Below are positions 60,330-64,000 of a stretch of 64,000 nucleotides of DNA, one piece after another. Every line of letters begins with the position of its first letter. Within the stretch, counting starts at the first letter, position 1. The notes under the pieces are model-generated. The model saw only the letters and a program-made list of their open reading frames with translations, was not told where the DNA came from and did no database searches. The translations under genes were made by a program, and so were the position numbers. The stretch spans positions 3,780,641 through 3,844,640 of the forward strand of contig NW_023998431.1 of the NCBI RefSeq assembly GCF_014805625.2. The letters are read 5' to 3'. Origin of the DNA: Glossina fuscipes. Lineage: Eukaryota; Arthropoda; Insecta; Diptera; Glossinidae.

Positions 60330-61110
60330 GAAGTGCCTGAGAATCTCAACATTAGATTTACTTCTTTCGATTCACAATTTTTCATATTTAAGCTTTGCCT
60401 CTTCGTTGAACAAACCAACAAAATCTTGGCGAAATCGTGATGTGTCAGTGCAAAAGGTAGATGGGACTCTCGTAACGCTTGCGACCCTGCGATTGCGATC
60501 CTGGCCATCGCTTTCTCATAACTCTAGCTGGCGTTCCATTTTTTGCATGTTGCAATAGCAATTAGAACAACTGGAGCTTATCATTTCTATTCTTCGTGGA
60601 AGTTCTTCATCTCTAATGTCTTTAATATCACCGAAAGCAAAGTATATGTTACATTGACTACATTTTTTATTCTTTTTCATTATTACCGATCTATCATGAA
60701 CTACTAGTAAAGGCTTAAACATTGTTCTCGATGTTTACAGTTCATCATCATCAATCATCAAAGTTAGTAGAAAGAGTTCTTTAAACATGAAATATTCAAT
60801 AGACTTCATTGTGCACTTTTTTTCCTGGACTTGACCTCAATTTAATTGCAATGATACTCGGTGAGTTTTGCACGAGTTCAGCTGAATGCAGTTGAGCGTT
60901 AGCTACGCACTGATAAATGTTTCCAATTTTGTGAAGCATTTCGGATTTGAGCTTCTACAAAATCTCTCCCTTGGTCTCCGCTTTGATATCCTATAGTTAA
61001 GTCCGGTATATTCATATAGGATTCCTTTATATACGGCAAGTTTATTCGCTAAGGGAACATTGAATCGTGGACACCAGTTCGGGTATGTTAAGTTTCCGCG
61101 AATGTATGCA
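60330..61110 (-). pseudogene. Broken, protein-like block of unknown identity (part 2)
   Basis: Minus-strand frames with protein-like composition follow each other in different phases. The frame from 61139 has TYPNWCPRFNVP near its start, then a one-base shift. Around 60990-60900, two phases both read through. Frame 60722-60516 begins MKKNKKCSQCNIYFAFGD and later has CSNCYC, so two CxxC pairs lie 30-odd residues apart and could bind a metal. A further frame runs to about 60330. The subfamily-2 element at 61085-61470 separates this from the block at 61640-61990. I do not recognise the protein. A transposon gene, an endogenous viral gene or a host pseudogene are all possible. Each piece alone is short enough to be chance. 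Confidence 0.3.
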
Positions 61111-61470
61111 ACAACGAAAAGGACTTGAGATAGACCCATTTTTTTATACCGATCGAATATTCATTTCATATTCATTCATTTTGTAATTCAGAATCATTTT
61201 CTGAATCGATTTAAGCTTGTCTGTCCGTCCGTCTGTATTCTTTTCTTGTACTCAACCTACAAGCCGCAATTTTTGAAATATGTTTGATCAAATTTGGAAC
61301 AAAAGCGTGCTGTGGCCTAAGGATGAACCATGTTGAAAATGGTTCGGATCGCACCACCTTTTCAACTTTTTCCCATATAGTGCCTTATATTGAAAAGTTG
61401 GTATATGGATGACTGTAGTGTAGGATATTCAATTGTGGGCCGCGTCCCGCTATAAAACTTTTAAATGTTT
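61085..61470 (+). mobile_element. mini-me-like element, subfamily 2 (copy 9, most complete)
   Basis: Contains GAATGTATGCAACAACGAAAAGG, ACTTGAGATAGACCCA, TTTATACCGATCGAATATTC, GAATCGATTTAAGCTTGTCTG, TCCGTCCGTCTGTATTC, TTTTCTTGTACTCAACCTAC, AAGCCGCAATTTTTGAAATATG and GAAAATGGTTCGGATCGCACC. Further on are GGATGACTGTAGTGTAGG and ATATTCAATTGTGGGCCGCG. It is the best copy for defining subfamily 2. Confidence 0.8.
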
Positions 61471-61639
61471 CTCTTATTGTAGCTCTAATATCCTATGTTT
61501 ACGCTGGATGTGTTTTCTTTAAAGTAGTTCCTTACCCGTATGCGTACCAAGACAGTTTTGCTTCTACAAGCGGCCTATTTTTTTTTTTCTAAAACTATAA
61601 AGCTAACGCCATGTACTTCCTTCGCGATTTGTCAATCTT

Positions 61640-61990
61640 TCAATCAGTAAGACCAAGCAAGCTTTGGCTGGCAATGTCCGGGTCCGTTCTGATATCAGAA
61701 GTAAGAGCAGCAGATTCGCTAGAAAATTTCATGTTTAAGCATTTACCGGATGTTGTGACTCGGGAATAAGCATCTGATGTAATATTGGATTCATAGCGTA
61801 GTATTATGGCATATCGATCTTGATGTAAATGTGTTGTAAAGTCGCCATTTCTTAAAGACTCAAGGCAACGTAACTGTTACAACAAGTTTCCACTTTCCAT
61901 ATTGTAAATTTGCTCTTCGTCGAAGGGCTTTTTACTGATTTTATTGCTAGAGGCAGGAAAGAAACGCTTTCACGCTTCATTATGCTTGCA
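61640..61990 (-). pseudogene. Broken, protein-like block of unknown identity (part 1)
   Basis: One minus-strand frame runs from about 61975 to 61650 with a single TAA near 61882. It is Ser/Thr/Asp-rich with segments such as RYAIILRYESN and TSDIRTDPDIA. After a stop at about 61648 another phase continues for some 15 codons. The mixed composition contrasts with the Lys/Phe/Ile bias of chance frames nearby. Read on the minus strand this would be upstream of the block at 61110-60330. The total, less the inserted element, is about 1.2-1.3 kb. No family is recognised, and no motif proves that the two parts belong together. Confidence 0.3.
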
Positions 61991-61999
61991 CAATTAAGA

Positions 62000-62640
62000 A
62001 CCAAGCCCCATCTTATAAAATATCAATGTGCCCCAAATAATATGTTTCAGACATGTGTTAGGTGTGTAAACCAGTTGTATATGTGTATTTGTGATGTGGT
62101 TTATTTTAATTTAAAAACTAAAACAATTGAATTTATTAATTTTTTATTTCAACATATGCAGTCTCTCTCTTTCACACGTTTCAAATTAATTTCCTTTTGC
62201 ACTACCTTAATTAATTATAACTAGGAACAGTCGCGTTGCACACATACTGTAACGAGTCAAACTTCTGAAAACAAGCATTATATGAGCTCTCATATCACTC
62301 AGACCATTTACAATTTTCATTATTTTTTTCTCTGAATTTTGATTCCATCAACTAATTGCTTTTCCTTTAGTTGATTGTAAAGACATTTTTAATTAAAATA
62401 ATAAATTTGTTGTTTCCACTTGTTACCATATCATATATTCATATATTTACGTAAAGTCATTAAAAATATGTCTTCCATTACATTATTCTAATCTATTTTG
62501 GATCATGAAAAGCCGACGATAAAAGAAAATAAAGCAGACTAGAAGTAAATTGAAGAATTGCACAGAATAAATGGTAGGACAGGCATATAGGATAGAGTAA
62601 ATGATAGCACATTGTAATAGAGAAATGAGAAGAACGGCAA
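62000..62640. other. AT-rich DNA, no gene recognised
   Basis: A 104-codon plus-strand frame at 61910-62224 overlaps the previous block on the other strand and is low-complexity. Nothing else is seen. Confidence 0.35.
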
Positions 62641-62649
62641 AATATATTG

Positions 62650-62919
62650 TTAGATCACATTGGAAAGTCTTATGTGGTTGATGTTTAGTGCCACCGATAT
62701 TTCCAGACAGGTTTTGTGCCGGTCTTGGTCCACCAGTTGCAAAATTTCATCGATTTTTCCAATGACTGCGAAGTGCATCGTTGACATCGAAATTTCCGGA
62801 ACGGAATTGAGCAGGCTACTGCTGGCTCCTTTGTTCACACAGACCATTCTTCCCGTACACTTTATAATTTTTTTTTTTGCAGCATTGTTGCCTTTTTCAG
62901 ACATTTCATTCATTATCAA
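62650..62919 (-). pseudogene. Mariner transposase remnant, N-terminal DNA-binding part
   Basis: Read on the minus strand, the frame begins with EKGNNAAKKKI, corresponding to the family's N-terminal KKGK.A.A...I helix. At about 62830-62790 another phase reads FRSGNFDVNDA, the linker motif FRSG.FDV.D...RSGRP; this shows frame shifts on either side. The main phase then gives KIDEILQLVDQDRHKTCLEI, the second helix-turn-helix (K.DEI...V..DRH.T..EI...L...H). The rest of the transposase with its catalytic domain is absent. No terminal inverted repeat could be placed. It differs from the copy at 39435, which retains the opposite part of the protein. Confidence 0.7.
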
Positions 62920-62924
62920 ATCAC

Positions 62925-64000
62925 TACAACTTTTTACACTAGCAAAGAATTACAAAAAATGTATACTGAAATGTTACCTTTTAAACATGTGCCCGTTTGA
63001 GTCGATCAGTTGAGTATTGGTCGACACCATCCCGCGGAAAAAACCGCGGAGAGTTATCAATATGACCTATTAAAATTGAATAAGGTAAGGGTAAGGTAGA
63101 ATCACGAACAATGTAGTCCCATAGTGGAGAAAGGTCAATCTATATGAGTGAAAGTGGGTACAGCATGGGTAATGGCAACACTCTTCATCAAAGTGGAGTG
63201 ATATAAAGTTATTCAATATAAAGCGGCCGAGAGTGGCGTAGAGTTCCATCTGAAACTATAAATAAACGATATTAACGACTAAAGTTAACCGTCATTAAAC
63301 AGTGGGTAAGTGCGAAGATCAGAATAAAATCGATAAGTAGTATAAGCAAAATAGTTTAGATTAGAGTACAATAATGTTGGGCGTAGGCTTACATATATTA
63401 CGATGTAGTATTATACCCTGAATAACGTAGAGTTGCGAAAGGCAGAGTTATTATAATCGACGGTGATAGAGAGAGTTAAGTAGCATCATGAAGGGCGGCA
63501 TAGAGTACATTAAAGTAGAATGGTATGTAAGAGAAAAACTCATTTCAATTGATCGACACTTAAGCCAGAGAATTCATTGCAACTTTATCGAACGTTACGA
63601 GACTTATTCAAAGAATTCGGGAGCAGTGCATACAGTACAGCAAAGCATTCATTTTTTTAAATGAATTATTTTCGATTTTTATCAATCATGAATGCGTAAG
63701 TATATTATGGATTTGAATGTATGGATTATTCAGAGGTAGATTAGAAGTTATTTCGGTCAATATCTAGACACAAAAGTATAGTATATTATATAAGCCAATC
63801 TTTTGCCTTAAAGCTTATGCAATACATTGTTTGTCATTCTTGACAAATTATATCGATATGTTAGTATAACCCTTGAACTTTCAAAGCTCCAATCAATATG
63901 GATTTTACCCATCCGTTCGCTCTTTTATTTCTACTACACTCATATAATCCATCACAAGTGCTATGGCTTATAAAATATTTAAAATGCTGTTTTATTTTTT
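62925..64000. other. AT-rich DNA, purine-biased, no gene recognised
   Basis: The hairpin CCGCGG-A6-CCGCGG lies at 63032-63049. From 63070 to 63530 the plus strand is biased to A and G, with recurring GTAGAGTT/GTAGAGTA phrases but no fixed period. Confidence 0.35.

Overview
The window looks like AT-rich, non-coding DNA (intergenic or long-intron) of a higher fly. The main reason is the dominant repeat. It is a short mobile element joining a (TA)n stretch, a conserved core ending near AATCGATTTAAGC, and a (GTCY)n run. That is the layout described for the dipteran mini-me / DINE-1-like (Helitron-related) elements. Mariner pieces, a Jockey-type reverse transcriptase remnant and Ty3/Gypsy-type LTRs also fit a fly. 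Genus and locus cannot be named from the sequence. I see no intact host gene, rRNA, tRNA, CRISPR array or bacterial-type operon. Nearly all open frames are chance frames in AT-rich DNA or translations of simple repeats.

Layout. 1-260: pyrimidine-rich stretch ending at a GTAAGT donor-like site. 600-9000: three mini-me subfamily-1 copies (600, 4540, 7860), one subfamily-2 copy (5354), and a decayed non-LTR reverse transcriptase on the minus strand (3125-3960). 10351-10773: a complete small DNA transposon with pogo/Tigger-like termini. 14100-14450: a degenerate ATTGCT array. 16300-17080: two subfamily-2 copies. 19200-20530: a possible LTR-element primer-binding site and the best unexplained open frame (minus strand, 145 codons). 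21000-34900: mostly AT-rich DNA with microsatellites. 34930-40305: a repeat cluster of three subfamily-1 and three subfamily-2 copies and an internally deleted mariner. 40306-50150: AT-rich, with microsatellites. 50153-52530: a subfamily-1 copy, then an Asn-rich, protein-like but broken stretch. 53468-54004: a probable LTR with its own promoter. 54632-54963: a well-supported solo LTR with a perfect 4-bp target duplication. 56100-58760: mini-me copies carrying a GC-rich minisatellite. 60330-61990: a broken, protein-like block on the minus strand, interrupted by a subfamily-2 copy. 62650-62919: the N-terminal part of a second mariner transposase.

Convention: mini-me copies are given the strand on which the core is followed by (GTCY)n. 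Subfamily 1 has the flank AAGCTTCC/TATACTTTATAGGG and an end reading AGTAAGAAAATTATATTCGG. Subfamily 2 has flanks ACTTGAGATAGACCCACC and CTACAAGTCGCAATTT. The two share only the core and the GTCY run. In four places they lie next to each other in the same order, which suggests a composite unit.

Nothing here works together as a pathway. The biology is transposon turnover: insertion, internal deletion, LTR recombination, nesting and microsatellite growth inside short elements.
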